This document shows positions 17,291 through 26,544 of a stretch of 64,000 nucleotides of DNA, piece after piece. The notes beneath the pieces are model-generated. The model made no database searches. It was given only the letters and a program-made list of their open reading frames with translations, and was not told where the DNA came from. Made by a program: the position numbers and the translations under genes. The first letter of the stretch is position 1. Every line of letters starts with the position of its first letter. The stretch is from Alphaproteobacteria bacterium (GTDB taxonomy: Bacteria > Pseudomonadota > Alphaproteobacteria > Rhizobiales > Hyphomicrobiaceae). Location: the NCBI GenBank assembly GCA_019137195.1, contig JAGVSR010000148.1, forward strand, positions 1 through 64,000, read 5' to 3'.

Positions 17291-17888
17291 TCAGGCTCGG
17301 CTCACGCCGGCAGTCGAACTGCCAGCAGCCCCTCGCCTCCTCGATTTCACGCCCGGCATCGCGACCCTTGAGGAACAACGCCCTGGTGTTGGCGCCGAAC
17401 CAGGGCCGGGAGAGCGCAAGCAGCGACTCGAGGCTCGCCAGCGCCCGCGCGGTGATCACGTCAGTTGCAGTTACCTTAGCCTGAGTCGAAAGCTTTTCTG
17501 CGCGCTCTGCCCGGATGTCCACAGGGGCCCCCGTGCGACGGGCGACCTCGCGCAGAAACGCAGCCTTCCTGCTGTCACTCTCGACCAGGGTCACGCGGGC
17601 CCCTGGCCGCTCGCGGAGCATAATTGCAAGCACGAGCCCGGGGAAGCCTGCTCCGGACCCGAAATCGATCCATGCCAGCGCGCCCGCGGGAGCGTAGGCC
17701 AGAAGCTGGGCGCTATCCGCAAAGTGACGATGCCAGAGATCGGGCAAAGTCGACGGGGCCACGAGATTGATGGTGCGCTGCCACTGAACCAGCATGGCGG
17801 CGTATAGCTCAAGCAAATCAACCGTTTCACGTGAAACGGTGAACTTGGCCGCGAAGTCGTCGGCTGAGGTAATGCGGATCGGCGTCAT
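17085..17888 (-). CDS. rsmG: 16S rRNA (guanine(527)-N(7))-methyltransferase RsmG, C-terminus run-on into parA
   Basis: SAM-dependent methyltransferase for G527 of 16S rRNA. The first about 207 residues are normal RsmG, including the SAM motif WIDFGSGAGFPGLVLAI, VTLVESDSRKAAFL, and DVITARALASL with FLKGRDAG. The canonical end PSLTDAEASVLVR is reached near 17266. There is no stop there: the frame continues about 60 codons through the parA Walker A region as Arg-rich nonsense ([19 protein letters not shown]). So the native stop and the parA start have both been lost. The start at 17888 (MTPIRITSADDF) follows mnmG by 123 bp. A perfect parS lies inside codons 18-22. Confidence 0.88.
   Translation of the reverse strand: MTPIRITSADDFAAKFTVSRETVDLLELYAAMLVQWQRTINLVAPSTLPDLWHRHFADSAQLLAYAPAGALAWIDFGSGAGFPGLVLAIMLRERPGARVTLVESDSRKAAFLREVARRTGAPVDIRAERAEKLSTQAKVTATDVITARALASLESLLALSRPWFGANTRALFLKGRDAGREIEEARGCWQFDCRREPSLTDAEASVLVRQPEGRRRQDHYGHQPWHGTGRHRRARPRHRPRSAGERLDRARGNARGPRTHDLRRAGR
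17824..17837. promoter_or_regulatory. parS: parS site (perfect 14-bp palindrome) inside rsmG
   Basis: GTTTCACGTGAAAC is the exact core of the universal ParB-binding site. It is located in the 5' coding part of rsmG, as is common for alphaproteobacterial parS sites, about 1.4 kb upstream of parB and 10.5 kb from the candidate oriC. Confidence 0.95.
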
Positions 17889-17892
17889 GGAG

Positions 17893-17986
17893 TTGTGCTT
17901 GCAATGATCGGCGGCATCTCATGTCCCGCATTGTGTGTGCAGCGCACAATGACGAGCGCCCCTGCAGCAATTGTGCATTGCACAAT
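17893..17986. promoter_or_regulatory. Array of TGTGC-N3-GCACA palindromes upstream of rsmG
   Basis: Within the 123-bp mnmG-rsmG spacer there are two TGTGC-N3-GCACA palindromes: TGTGCAGCGCACA at 17936-17948 and TGTGCATTGCACA at 17972-17984, centres 36 bp apart. The second extends to ATTGTGC-ATT-GCACAAT. A shortened copy, TTGTGCTTGCAA, lies at 17893-17904, just before the rsmG ATG. Flanking CATTGTG/CACAATG repeats widen the symmetry. The arrangement looks like a multi-site operator for rsmG-parA-parB; the binding protein is unknown. Confidence 0.5.
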
Positions 17987-18011
17987 GAGCTCTGGTCGAC
18001 CGACGGACCTG

Positions 18012-19958
18012 TCAGGCGCGCCTGCGCTGGGCGCCCTTTTGGGCGTGAACGAGCAGGAGCATCAAGGCCGACGGCGTGATGCCGTCGATGCGCGCGGCTT
18101 GAGCCAGGGTTGCCGGCTTGTGCGCGGCGAGCTTCTGACAGACCTCGGTCGACAGCCCCTCGATAGCGGAAAGATCAAGATCTCGCGGCAACTCGATGCC
18201 GGCGTCGCGCTCCAACGCGGTGACGTCGGCGTCTTGGCGGCGAACGTAGGCCGCGTAGCGGGCATCGACCTCAAGCTGCGCGGCAATAGACGAGGGTATG
18301 CCGCCGATTTCGGGCCAAATGTCCATCAGGCGTGCGAGATCGATGCCTGGTAATGCCAAGAGGTCGAACGCGGTACGCCGGCGGCCATCCTGATTGACGT
18401 CGAGCCCCTGGCGCCTGGCCTCAACGGGCGTGAGGGACCGTGTATGCAGAAGGTTGGCTCCTGCGGCGAGCGCGGCTCGCTTCAACTCGAACGCGGCCCG
18501 GCGCTCGATGCCGATGCAGCCGAGCCCCTCACCGCGTGGGGTCAGGCGCTGGTCGGCGTTGTCGGCGCGGAGGCGAAGGCGAAACTCGGCGCGCGACGTA
18601 AACATCCGGTAGGGCTCGGTTACACCACGGCAGACGAGGTCATCGACCATCACCCCCAGGTAGCCTTCGGCGCGGGAGACGACGAGCTCCTCGTTGCGGC
18701 CTCCAGCGGCGAGCGCCGCGTTGAGGCCGGCCACCACGCCCTGCGCACCCGCCTCCTCGTAGCCGGTGGTGCCGTTGATCTGGCCGGCGAGAAAAAATCC
18801 TGGCAGCGCCTTCACTTCGAGCGTTGGCCTCAACTCCCGCGGATCGACGTAGTCGTACTCGATAGCGTATCCCGGACGCTGGATTGCGACGCGCTCGAGG
18901 CCCGGCATTGTGCGCAGAAACGCGGTCTGCACGTCCTCCGGGAGCGAGGTCGATACGCCGTTCGGATAGATCGTGTCGTCATCGAGGCCCTCGGGCTCCA
19001 GGAAGACCTGATGCGACGAACGATCTGCGAAGCGGACGATCTTGTCCTCGATCGAGGGGCAGTAGCGTGGACCGACACTCTTGATCTGGCCAGAGTACAT
19101 CGCCGAGCGGGCGAGGTTGGCGCGAATGACGTCGTGGGTGGCCGGGGTCGTGTGTGTAATTCCACAGGAAATCTGAGGGTTGCCAATCGCCACCGTCAGG
19201 AACGAGAAGGGCTCCGGTTCGGCGTCGGCTGGCTGCATATCGAGGCCAGACCAGTCGATCGTGCGGCCATCGAGCCGGGCGGGGGTGCCGGTCTTGAGCC
19301 GCCCCATGCGAAGGCCGAGGCCATACAGACGTTCAGAGAGCTTGAGCGCCGGGCTCTCGCCGATGCGGCCGGCGGGTATGCGGCGGTCTCCCATGTGAAT
19401 GAGGCCATTGAGAAACGTGCCGGTGGTCAGTACGACCGCTCCGGCCGAAAGGCGCCGGCCGTCGCCGAGCACGACCCCTTTGACGGAGGCATGCGGCCGC
19501 TCGGGGCGCCGCCGTCCTGACTCTGGCTCCGGATCGGCCACCTGGCCCGTGCTTCCGTCCTTTCCCTGCGAAAGGATCAGATCCTCGACGGCCCCTTCAA
19601 TGACGACCAGACCGAGCGTGCCGCGGATCGCGGACTGCATGGCGCTCCGGTAGAGCATTCGGTCGGCTTGGGCGCGGGGGCCTTGGACCGCAGGGCCTTT
19701 GGACCGGTTCAGGAGGCGGAACTGAATGCCCGCGGCGTCGGCGACACGGCCCATCAGGCCATCCAAGGCGTCGATCTCGCGGACCAGGTGCCCTTTTCCG
19801 AGGCCGCCGATGGCCGGGTTGCAGGACATCTCGCCGACAGTGGCAAAGGAATGGGTGACAAGGGCCGTGCGCGCGCCCATGCGAGCAGCGGCCGCTGCGG
19901 CCTCGCAGCCGGCGTGCCCTCCTCCCACAACGACGACGTCAAAGGTCTGATCGGACAT
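18012..19958 (-). CDS. mnmG: tRNA uridine-5-carboxymethylaminomethyl modification enzyme MnmG
   Basis: FAD-dependent partner of MnmE that installs the cmnm5 group on wobble U34 of tRNAs. It is 648 aa from the ATG at 19958 ([17 protein letters not shown]); a start at 19997 would add 13 unlikely residues. The dinucleotide fold [10 protein letters not shown], the [15 protein letters not shown] motif, the second signature [12 protein letters not shown] and the C-terminal MnmE-binding helices are all present. About 28 extra residues ([20 protein letters not shown] and neighbours) interrupt the usual turn near residue 155. It lies between rsmG and mnmE with three parS sites in its 5' flank. Confidence 0.96.
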   Translation of the reverse strand: MSDQTFDVVVVGGGHAGCEAAAAAARMGARTALVTHSFATVGEMSCNPAIGGLGKGHLVREIDALDGLMGRVADAAGIQFRLLNRSKGPAVQGPRAQADRMLYRSAMQSAIRGTLGLVVIEGAVEDLILSQGKDGSTGQVADPEPESGRRRPERPHASVKGVVLGDGRRLSAGAVVLTTGTFLNGLIHMGDRRIPAGRIGESPALKLSERLYGLGLRMGRLKTGTPARLDGRTIDWSGLDMQPADAEPEPFSFLTVAIGNPQISCGITHTTPATHDVIRANLARSAMYSGQIKSVGPRYCPSIEDKIVRFADRSSHQVFLEPEGLDDDTIYPNGVSTSLPEDVQTAFLRTMPGLERVAIQRPGYAIEYDYVDPRELRPTLEVKALPGFFLAGQINGTTGYEEAGAQGVVAGLNAALAAGGRNEELVVSRAEGYLGVMVDDLVCRGVTEPYRMFTSRAEFRLRLRADNADQRLTPRGEGLGCIGIERRAAFELKRAALAAGANLLHTRSLTPVEARRQGLDVNQDGRRRTAFDLLALPGIDLARLMDIWPEIGGIPSSIAAQLEVDARYAAYVRRQDADVTALERDAGIELPRDLDLSAIEGLSTEVCQKLAAHKPATLAQAARIDGITPSALMLLLVHAQKGAQRRRA

Positions 19959-20048
19959 GAGATCCAACCGTGCGCAAGGCGCGAGGAGCGCTGTCATAGC
20001 CGAAGCCAGCAGAGGTGGCCAGGGGGCGTCACTGAGGACGTGACGCGT

Positions 20049-20062
20049 GTTTCACGTGAATC
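20049..20062. promoter_or_regulatory. parS: parS site with one mismatch, overlapping a GANTC site
   Basis: GTTTCACGTGAATC matches the parS core at 13 of 14 positions. The last five bases GAATC form a CcrM-type GANTC methylation site. It lies 91 bp upstream of the mnmG start, in the non-coding mnmE-mnmG spacer (19959-20282), which holds no gene. Confidence 0.88.
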
Positions 20063-20095
20063 AGTCGTTAATTGGTGGCCGAGGCGTTAACGCTC

Positions 20096-20109
20096 GTTTC
20101 ACGTGAATC
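20096..20109. promoter_or_regulatory. parS: parS site with one mismatch, overlapping a GANTC site
   Basis: A second GTTTCACGTGAATC, 47 bp from the previous copy (about 4.5 helical turns), again ending in GAATC. Confidence 0.88.
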
Positions 20110-20248
20110 ATTGGCAGGCGGGGCGCACGATATGGCGCTCGGTCTTACGCCTCTCCTGTCCTCCTCTCGGCGGGTCGACGAGACCTCTGGCGGGACCTCG
20201 TCCGTCGCCGTGCTGCTGACATCGTGTCCTCGCCCCGAATCCCGAATC

Positions 20249-20262
20249 GTTTCACGTGAAAC
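20249..20262. promoter_or_regulatory. parS: parS site (perfect), flanked by GANTC sites
   Basis: Perfect GTTTCACGTGAAAC placed 20 bp downstream of the mnmE stop. Two GAATC (20237, 20244) lie directly on its left and one GACTC (20269) on its right. Confidence 0.95.
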
Positions 20263-20282
20263 TCGGCGGACTCGGGCAAGCA

Positions 20283-21623
20283 TTATTTTCCGATGCAGAA
20301 GCGACCGAACACCTGGTCGAGCACGTCCTCGGCGTCGATGCGCCCGGTAATCCGGCCAAGCGCTGACGCGGCGCGGCGAAGATCCTCGGCGCGAAGCTCC
20401 GTCTCTCGAGCATCGCCCGCAAGGAACGCGTTCAAGTTCCCAAGGCACTCGTCGATCAAAGCTCGATGGCGGGCTGAACTGATGACCGGATCAACTGTGC
20501 CGGTCGAACCGCCGGTGCGCTCGGCCACTGCGACAGTGAGGCGCTCAACCAGGGCGCCGACACCTTCACCGGTCTTGGCCGACACCGCGAGATCATACTC
20601 TCGGGCCATAGGAGCGCTCGCAATATCGACCTTGTTGACGACCTTGATCATGCGGAGCGGACGCGCAGAAATCTCGGGAGGCAAGTCAGCCGCCGGCTGA
20701 GACGCATCGATGAGCCAGAGGACGAGGTCGGCCTCTCGCGCCGTCAATAGGCTACGCCTAATGCCTTCGCCCTCCAGGCTGGTCCCCGCCTCACGGATGC
20801 CGGCCGTATCGGCGACGATCACGGGATAGCCGCCAAGATCGAGACGGACCTCGACGACGTCGCGGGTCGTGCCCGGCTCGTCCGAGACGATGGCAGCATC
20901 CCGGCGCGCGAGGGCGTTCAGAAGACTCGACTTTCCCGCGTTGGGCGGGCCCAGCAGGGCCACCCTGAATCCGTCGCGGACGAGCTCGCCGCGACGTCCG
21001 TCGTCGGCATGGCGCCGGACCTCGTCGTGAAGCTCCTCGATGACTCGGCGCGAGAGACTGACGGCATCCGACGAGACGTCCGCCTCGTCGGTGAAGTCGA
21101 TGGCGGCCTCCACCAGGGCAGCGGCGTTCAGGAGCTTGGTGCGCCAGCCCTCATAGAGCGTCGAATTGGCGCCACTCATCTGGACCAAGGCCTGCTGCCG
21201 CTGGGCATCGGTCTCGGCCTCGATGAGGTCGGCGAGGCCTTCCACCTGGGCAAGGTCGAGCCGGCCATTGTCGAACGCTCGGCGGGTAAACTCGCCGGGC
21301 TCGGCCATCCGGCATCCAGGCAAAGTTGCCAGTGCGTCGAGCACGGCGCGGACGACGCCGGGACCGCCATGAACCTGAAGCTCGGCCACGTCCTCGCCAG
21401 TCTCGCTTTTCGGGGCGGCCGACCAGAAGACGAGCGCCTCGTCGATGATCGACCGGGTCGTGGGATGGCGCAGCTTGCGCAACACCGCCATCCGCTTTCG
21501 CGGCAATGGCGGCGCCATGGTCTCGATCACCTGGCCCGCGCGGGGACCGGATACCCGGACGACCGCGACGGCGGCGCGGCCGCGACCGCTTGAAAGTGCA
21601 AAGATGGTGGGCTTTTCCGTCAT
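20283..21623 (-). CDS. mnmE: tRNA modification GTPase MnmE
   Basis: Dimeric GTPase that acts with MnmG on wobble U34; 446 aa. The N-terminal tetrahydrofolate-binding domain (residues 1-120) is followed by a helical domain into which the G domain is inserted: G1 GPPNAGKSSL, G2/G3 SDEPGTTRDVVEV and VADTAGIRE, and G4 in KVVNKVDIA. The protein ends with the invariant CIGK (FGRFCIGK), including the catalytic cysteine. It starts only about 20 nt from the divergent gene at 21661, so their promoters overlap. It is upstream of mnmG, with the parS-bearing spacer between them. Confidence 0.97.
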   Translation of the reverse strand: MTEKPTIFALSSGRGRAAVAVVRVSGPRAGQVIETMAPPLPRKRMAVLRKLRHPTTRSIIDEALVFWSAAPKSETGEDVAELQVHGGPGVVRAVLDALATLPGCRMAEPGEFTRRAFDNGRLDLAQVEGLADLIEAETDAQRQQALVQMSGANSTLYEGWRTKLLNAAALVEAAIDFTDEADVSSDAVSLSRRVIEELHDEVRRHADDGRRGELVRDGFRVALLGPPNAGKSSLLNALARRDAAIVSDEPGTTRDVVEVRLDLGGYPVIVADTAGIREAGTSLEGEGIRRSLLTAREADLVLWLIDASQPAADLPPEISARPLRMIKVVNKVDIASAPMAREYDLAVSAKTGEGVGALVERLTVAVAERTGGSTGTVDPVISSARHRALIDECLGNLNAFLAGDARETELRAEDLRRAASALGRITGRIDAEDVLDQVFGRFCIGK

Positions 21624-21660
21624 TGGAGCCTAGGGTCGGAAGATGGCGCGGGAGAACATC

Positions 21661-23712
21661 ATGAGCGAGAATCGGCTGGGACGCGAGACGAGCCCCTATC
21701 TCCTCCAGCACAAGGATAATCCGGTCCACTGGTGGGCGTGGGGTCCGGAGGCTCTCGGCGAAGCCAAGGCAACCGGCAGGCCCATCCTGCTCTCGGTCGG
21801 GTATGCGGCGTGCCATTGGTGCCACGTCATGGCGCACGAGAGCTTCGAAGACGCCGAGACGGCGCGCGTCATGAACGAGCTCTTCGTCAACATCAAGGTC
21901 GACCGCGAGGAGCGTCCCGACATTGATGCCATCTACATGGGGGCGCTGCACCGACTCGGGGAGCAGGGAGGCTGGCCGCTGACGATGTTCCTCGACGGCG
22001 ACGGGCGCCCGTTCTGGGGAGGGACGTATTTTCCCAAGCGTGCGCAGTGGGGCCGGCCTGCCTTTGTCGATGTGCTCCAGCAGGTGGCGAGGATCTACCA
22101 GAGCGATCCCGATAAGGTCGAGAATAATGCGGAGGCTCTGGTGCGCTCCCTCCAGGAGGGTTCCACAAAGCAAGGCTCACCGTCGATCCTCGCCGATCTC
22201 ACCGACTCGTTCTTCAAGAGCCTCATCGGGCGCATGACGGGGATTGTCGATCCCGAGCGGGGCGGTATCAACGGGGCGCCGAAATTTCCGCAATGGAGCT
22301 TCTTCTGGCTCTTGTGGCGGGGCGCCGTGCGGTATGAGGACAGGCCAGCGCAGCACGCGGTCGAGACCACTCTCGCCAACATCTGCCAGGGCGGCATCTA
22401 CGATCACCTGAGAGGCGGCTTTGCGCGCTACTCCGTCGACGAGCACTGGCTCGTGCCGCACTTCGAGAAGATGCTCTACGACAATGCGCTGCTCATCGAC
22501 CTCATCACGGATGTCTGGCGCGAGTCGGCGAACCCGCTCTGGAAAGCGCGGGTGACCGAGACCGTCCAGTGGCTCGAGGCCGAGATGATTGCCGAGGGCG
22601 GCGGATTTGCAGCCTCACTCGATGCCGATTCCGAGGGTGAGGAGGGCAAGTTCTACGTCTGGGCGGCAGCCGAGATCGCAGCGGTGCTCGGCAAGGAGGA
22701 CAGCGACCTATTTTCTCGCGTCTACGACGTGTCGCGAGGGGGCAACTGGGAAGGTCACAACATCCTCAATCGCCTCGGCTCAATGGACTTCCTCGACGAG
22801 GCGAGCGAGGCCAGGCTCGCGGGGGGCCGCGCGACTCTTCTCGCCAAGCGGTCCACCCGCGTGCGTCCTGGCTGGGACGACAAGGTTCTGGCCGACTGGA
22901 ACGGTCTCATGATCGCTGCGCTGGCGCGTGCATCCCAGGTGTTCGGGGAGCCTCGCTGGCTCGAGCTCGCGCAGCGCGCGTTCTCCTTCGTAGAGCGCGA
23001 GATGTCGAGCGGCGAGCGGCTGATCCATTCCTATCGCGGGCGGGCAGGGTCGGCGCCAGCGTCGGCGGCGGACTATGCCAACATGATCTGGGGCGCGCTT
23101 CGGCTCTACGAGGCGACCGTCGCGCCACGCTATCTCGAGGCCGCCATCGGCTGGACTCAAGTGCTTGGCCGGCACTTCTGGGACGAACGGCGGGGTGGCT
23201 ATTTCAACACGGCGGACGACACGGCGGACGTCATCGCGCGGCTCAAGATCGCCAGCGACGACGCAGCACCGAACGCTAACGCGGTCATGGTCTCCAATCT
23301 CGCCTGGCTTGGACTGCTCACCGGCGACCAGGACCATGTGCGGCGCGCCGAGGACATCGTTGCTGCGTTCTCCCCGGATGCCTCCGCGAACGTGATCGGT
23401 CATGCGGGTCTCCTGGCATCAAGCCTCGACCTCCGGGCGCCGCAGATCGTCGTCATAGCGAGCGCCGGAACGGCGGGTGCCAACTCTCTGGCCGCGGCCG
23501 TGCGCAGCACCTCGAATCCGGGCGCGCTCGAGATTGTGCTACCTGCAGCCGCGGGCGACCTACCGCCCGGTCTTGCCGGCAAATCGCCACTGGCCGGACG
23601 GGCCGCGGCCTACGCCTGTCTGGGCCCCAAATGCTCCGCGCCGATCCAGCGGTCTTCCGACCTCGTCGCGCTGATCAAGATCCACCGCGTCCCGGACGAG
23701 CCCGAGACGTAG
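21661..23712 (+). CDS. DUF255 (YyaL-type) thioredoxin/AGE-fold protein
   Basis: A 683-aa protein of the widespread YyaL/SPATA20 family whose biochemical role is not established. Residues 1-165 form the DUF255 thioredoxin-like domain with SPYLLQHKDNPVHWWAWG and the redox-type ACHWCHVMAHESF motif. The remainder is an (alpha/alpha)6 glycosidase/epimerase-like barrel with FPQWSFFWLL, EGEEGKFYVWAAAEI and WDDKVLADWNGLMI motifs. The start at 21661 has GGGAG at good spacing; ATG 21643 would add six residues. It is transcribed away from mnmE, is not in an operon, and is complete. Confidence 0.93.
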   Translation: MSENRLGRETSPYLLQHKDNPVHWWAWGPEALGEAKATGRPILLSVGYAACHWCHVMAHESFEDAETARVMNELFVNIKVDREERPDIDAIYMGALHRLGEQGGWPLTMFLDGDGRPFWGGTYFPKRAQWGRPAFVDVLQQVARIYQSDPDKVENNAEALVRSLQEGSTKQGSPSILADLTDSFFKSLIGRMTGIVDPERGGINGAPKFPQWSFFWLLWRGAVRYEDRPAQHAVETTLANICQGGIYDHLRGGFARYSVDEHWLVPHFEKMLYDNALLIDLITDVWRESANPLWKARVTETVQWLEAEMIAEGGGFAASLDADSEGEEGKFYVWAAAEIAAVLGKEDSDLFSRVYDVSRGGNWEGHNILNRLGSMDFLDEASEARLAGGRATLLAKRSTRVRPGWDDKVLADWNGLMIAALARASQVFGEPRWLELAQRAFSFVEREMSSGERLIHSYRGRAGSAPASAADYANMIWGALRLYEATVAPRYLEAAIGWTQVLGRHFWDERRGGYFNTADDTADVIARLKIASDDAAPNANAVMVSNLAWLGLLTGDQDHVRRAEDIVAAFSPDASANVIGHAGLLASSLDLRAPQIVVIASAGTAGANSLAAAVRSTSNPGALEIVLPAAAGDLPPGLAGKSPLAGRAAAYACLGPKCSAPIQRSSDLVALIKIHRVPDEPET

Positions 23713-23954
23713 TGTCGGCCAGCCGATGTTGATCCGCTGCGACCGTGGCGCGCGAGAACCGGCCCCTTGTGATGGGACGCGAAAGCCGACTGCCTCAAGT
23801 CGGAAGCTACGCTCTGTCGCGGCGGTACCGCTCGGCACAGCCGTTGAAACCAGATATTGATATTTGTGCTTCACAGCGTTGATAATGAAAGGGAACTACC
23901 CCTGACGCGATCGGGTCGATCGGCAACGGTCAATGCACGCTTAGGAGGAACGAC

Positions 23955-24908
23955 ATGAGTATGCTGCGGACCTTCGTGCGGGTCGCGTACGCGCCGTTCA
24001 TGATGCTCGGACTGACGGGAGCCGCCTATTGGGTCGTCGTCAACGGGTATTCCTATTTCTGGCTGGCACCTCTGATTGCCATTGCGTATGCAACCGCCTT
24101 CGCGGCGGAGCAGATCGCCCCGTTTTTTCCGGAGTGGAACAAGCACGCCGAGCATGGCGACACCTCCGCCAACATCTGGCACACCGTCGTCTACGAAATC
24201 TCGGCCCTCAATGGTGTCCTGCTCATTCCCCTCATCCAGTGGATGTTCCCCTACCAGGGCATCTGGCCATCGCACTGGCCGCTATGGGGTCAACTGGTGC
24301 TGGCGTTTCTGATCGCCGATTTCGCGTTCATGGTCATTCACTACGCCAGCCACAAGCTTCCGCTGCTGTGGCGCTTGCACGCCGTTCATCACGGCGTCGG
24401 CCGGCTCTACGGCTTCAATGGCGTGATCCGTCACCCCATTCACCAGGCCATCGACATGATCATCGGCCAGGCGCCGCTCGTGGTTATGGGAATGACGCAG
24501 GAGGTGGCTCTGGTGCTCGGATTCGTGATCACCGTGACGCTCATCGTGCAGCACTCGAACGTCGACCAGAGGCTAGGGCCCCTCGACGGCTGGCTCGCGA
24601 TCGGACGTGTGCATCACCTCCACCACGTCAACTGGGGCACGGAAGGCGACTGCAACTTCGGCCTGTTCTTCTCGGTATGGGACCGGGTGTTCGGCACGTT
24701 TCACGCGAAGCCACCGCGGCCAATCAGGTACGACGACATGGGCGTCGACGAGCTGCCGCATTTCCCCAAGTCCTACTGGGAGCAGTTGCTTCTGCCTTTC
24801 GTCTACAAGCCGGGCGCCGGCGAGCCGAGGCGGTATCGCGAGCCCAAGACGGCGGCGCAGGTTGCCCGCGACCATCTCGATGGCCATGGGCTAACGGCGG
24901 CAGAGTAG
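23955..24908 (+). CDS. Sterol desaturase / fatty-acid hydroxylase family protein
   Basis: A 317-aa membrane-bound di-iron oxygenase of the FA_hydroxylase superfamily. Four to five hydrophobic segments occur in the first 190 residues. The histidine clusters that bind the two irons are visible: HYASHK near residue 131, LHAVHHG near 143, RHPIHQ near 160, and VHHLHHVNWG near 220. Target lipid (carotenoid, sterol-like or fatty acyl) cannot be told. The start at 23955 follows AGGAGG. The 242 bp before it contains no gene. It stands alone and is convergent with rho. Confidence 0.93.
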   Translation: MSMLRTFVRVAYAPFMMLGLTGAAYWVVVNGYSYFWLAPLIAIAYATAFAAEQIAPFFPEWNKHAEHGDTSANIWHTVVYEISALNGVLLIPLIQWMFPYQGIWPSHWPLWGQLVLAFLIADFAFMVIHYASHKLPLLWRLHAVHHGVGRLYGFNGVIRHPIHQAIDMIIGQAPLVVMGMTQEVALVLGFVITVTLIVQHSNVDQRLGPLDGWLAIGRVHHLHHVNWGTEGDCNFGLFFSVWDRVFGTFHAKPPRPIRYDDMGVDELPHFPKSYWEQLLLPFVYKPGAGEPRRYREPKTAAQVARDHLDGHGLTAAE

Positions 24909-24984
24909 TCATCGCCGCTCCGAAAAGACCTCGGGCCGCTGGATCGAGAGGCCTGACGTCCGGTCGTCGAAGAGTCGAGCGGCT

Positions 24985-26250
24985 TCAGGTGTTCATCGAC
25001 TGGAAGAACTCGCCGTTGGTCTTGGTGGACTTCAGCTTGTCGATCAGGAACTCGATGGCGTCCATGGTGCCCATCGGGTTCAAGATGCGGCGCAGGACGT
25101 AGACCTTCTTGAGCTGGTCCTTGGGGACGAGCAGATCCTCCTTGCGGGTGCCGGAGCGGGCCACATCGATGGCCGGGAACACGCGCTTGTCGGAAACCTT
25201 TCGGTCCAGGATGATCTCGGAGTTGCCAGTGCCCTTGAACTCCTCGAAGATGACCTCGTCCATGCGCGATCCGGTTTCGACCAGCGCTGTGGCGATGATG
25301 GTCAGCGAGCCACCTTCCTCGATGTTGCGGGCCGCGCCGAAGAAGCGCTTCGGACGCTGGAGAGCGTTGGAATCGACGCCACCGGTCAGGACCTTGCCGG
25401 AGGACGGCACGACCGTGTTGTAGGCACGGCCGAGGCGGGTGATCGAGTCCAGGAGGATCACCACGTCGCGCTTGTGCTCGACGAGGCGCTTGGCCTTCTC
25501 GATGACCATCTCGGACACCTGGACATGGCGCGAGGGAGGCTCGTCGAAGGTCGAGGAGATGACCTCGCCCTTCACATTGCGCTGCATGTCGGTCACCTCT
25601 TCCGGGCGCTCGTCGATCAAAAGGACGATCAGATAGCACTCGGGGTGGTTTGCCGTGATCGAGTGGGCGATGTTCTGCAGCAGCACCGTCTTGCCGGTCC
25701 GCGGCGGAGCGACGATCAGCGCGCGCTGGCCCTTGCCGAGAGGCACCACCACGTCGATAACGCGGGGCGAGATGTCCTTGATGGTCGGATCCTCGATCTC
25801 CATCTTGAGCCACTTGGTGGGATAGAGCGGCGTCAAGTTGTCGAAGTGAACCTTGTGCTTGGTGGCCTCGGGGTCCTCGAAGTTGATGCGATTGACCTTG
25901 ACGAGTGCGAAGTAGCGCTCGCCCTCCTTGGGGCTGCGAATCTGGCCTTCGACCGTGTCGCCGGTGCGGAGTGCAAAGCGGCGGATCTGGGAGGGCGAGA
26001 CGTAGATGTCGTCGGGACCGGGCAGGTAGTTGGCGTCGGGCGAGCGCAGAAAGCCGAAACCGTCCTGAAGGACCTCGATGACACCGATGCCGGTAATCTC
26101 GATTTCTTGAGAAGCGAGCTGCTTCAGGGTGGCGAACATCAGCTCCTGCTTGCGCATGGTCGAGGCATTCTCGACGCCATGCTGCTCGGCGAATGCCAGG
26201 AGCTCGGTCGGGGACTTGAGCTTCAGGTCCTCGAGCTTGATCTCAGCCAT
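24985..26250 (-). CDS. rho: Transcription termination factor Rho
   Basis: Hexameric RNA-dependent ATPase that terminates transcription; 421 aa from the ATG at 26250 ([20 protein letters not shown]). The N-terminal Rho_N helix bundle, the cold-shock-like RNA-binding fold ([15 protein letters not shown], then [10 protein letters not shown]), the P-loop [11 protein letters not shown] and the Q/R-loop region [15 protein letters not shown] are complete. Starts further upstream are possible in frame but add Pro-rich residues absent in homologues. A 294-bp leader separates it from hemJ. The gene order hemE-hemJ-rho, leading to mnmE and mnmG, is classical for alphaproteobacterial origin regions. Confidence 0.97.
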   Translation of the reverse strand: MAEIKLEDLKLKSPTELLAFAEQHGVENASTMRKQELMFATLKQLASQEIEITGIGVIEVLQDGFGFLRSPDANYLPGPDDIYVSPSQIRRFALRTGDTVEGQIRSPKEGERYFALVKVNRINFEDPEATKHKVHFDNLTPLYPTKWLKMEIEDPTIKDISPRVIDVVVPLGKGQRALIVAPPRTGKTVLLQNIAHSITANHPECYLIVLLIDERPEEVTDMQRNVKGEVISSTFDEPPSRHVQVSEMVIEKAKRLVEHKRDVVILLDSITRLGRAYNTVVPSSGKVLTGGVDSNALQRPKRFFGAARNIEEGGSLTIIATALVETGSRMDEVIFEEFKGTGNSEIILDRKVSDKRVFPAIDVARSGTRKEDLLVPKDQLKKVYVLRRILNPMGTMDAIEFLIDKLKSTKTNGEFFQSMNT

Positions 26251-26544
26251 GAAAAACTCCGAAGGCGTCCGGGAAAGAGGCGGGAAGGCTGTTGCCGGAC
26301 GGCAGGTTGGGAATGGAGACGACAACTGCTGCAAGGATGGGATTGCTGCAGGGCGGGCTTGTCCCGGGGCCGCAACGGGTGCCGGGAGCCCGACTCGGTT
26401 GGCCGGGGAGGCCGCGAGTCATTTGGAAGACCTGTTCTATAGCAGAGCGTGCCGCCGAACGGAAGTGGCTCGCGAGGCTCACTTCCGTCGCAGATCAAAG
26501 TGCCGTTTCTGTCGCTCGAGGTCGCCACTCGGGGGGCTACGGGC

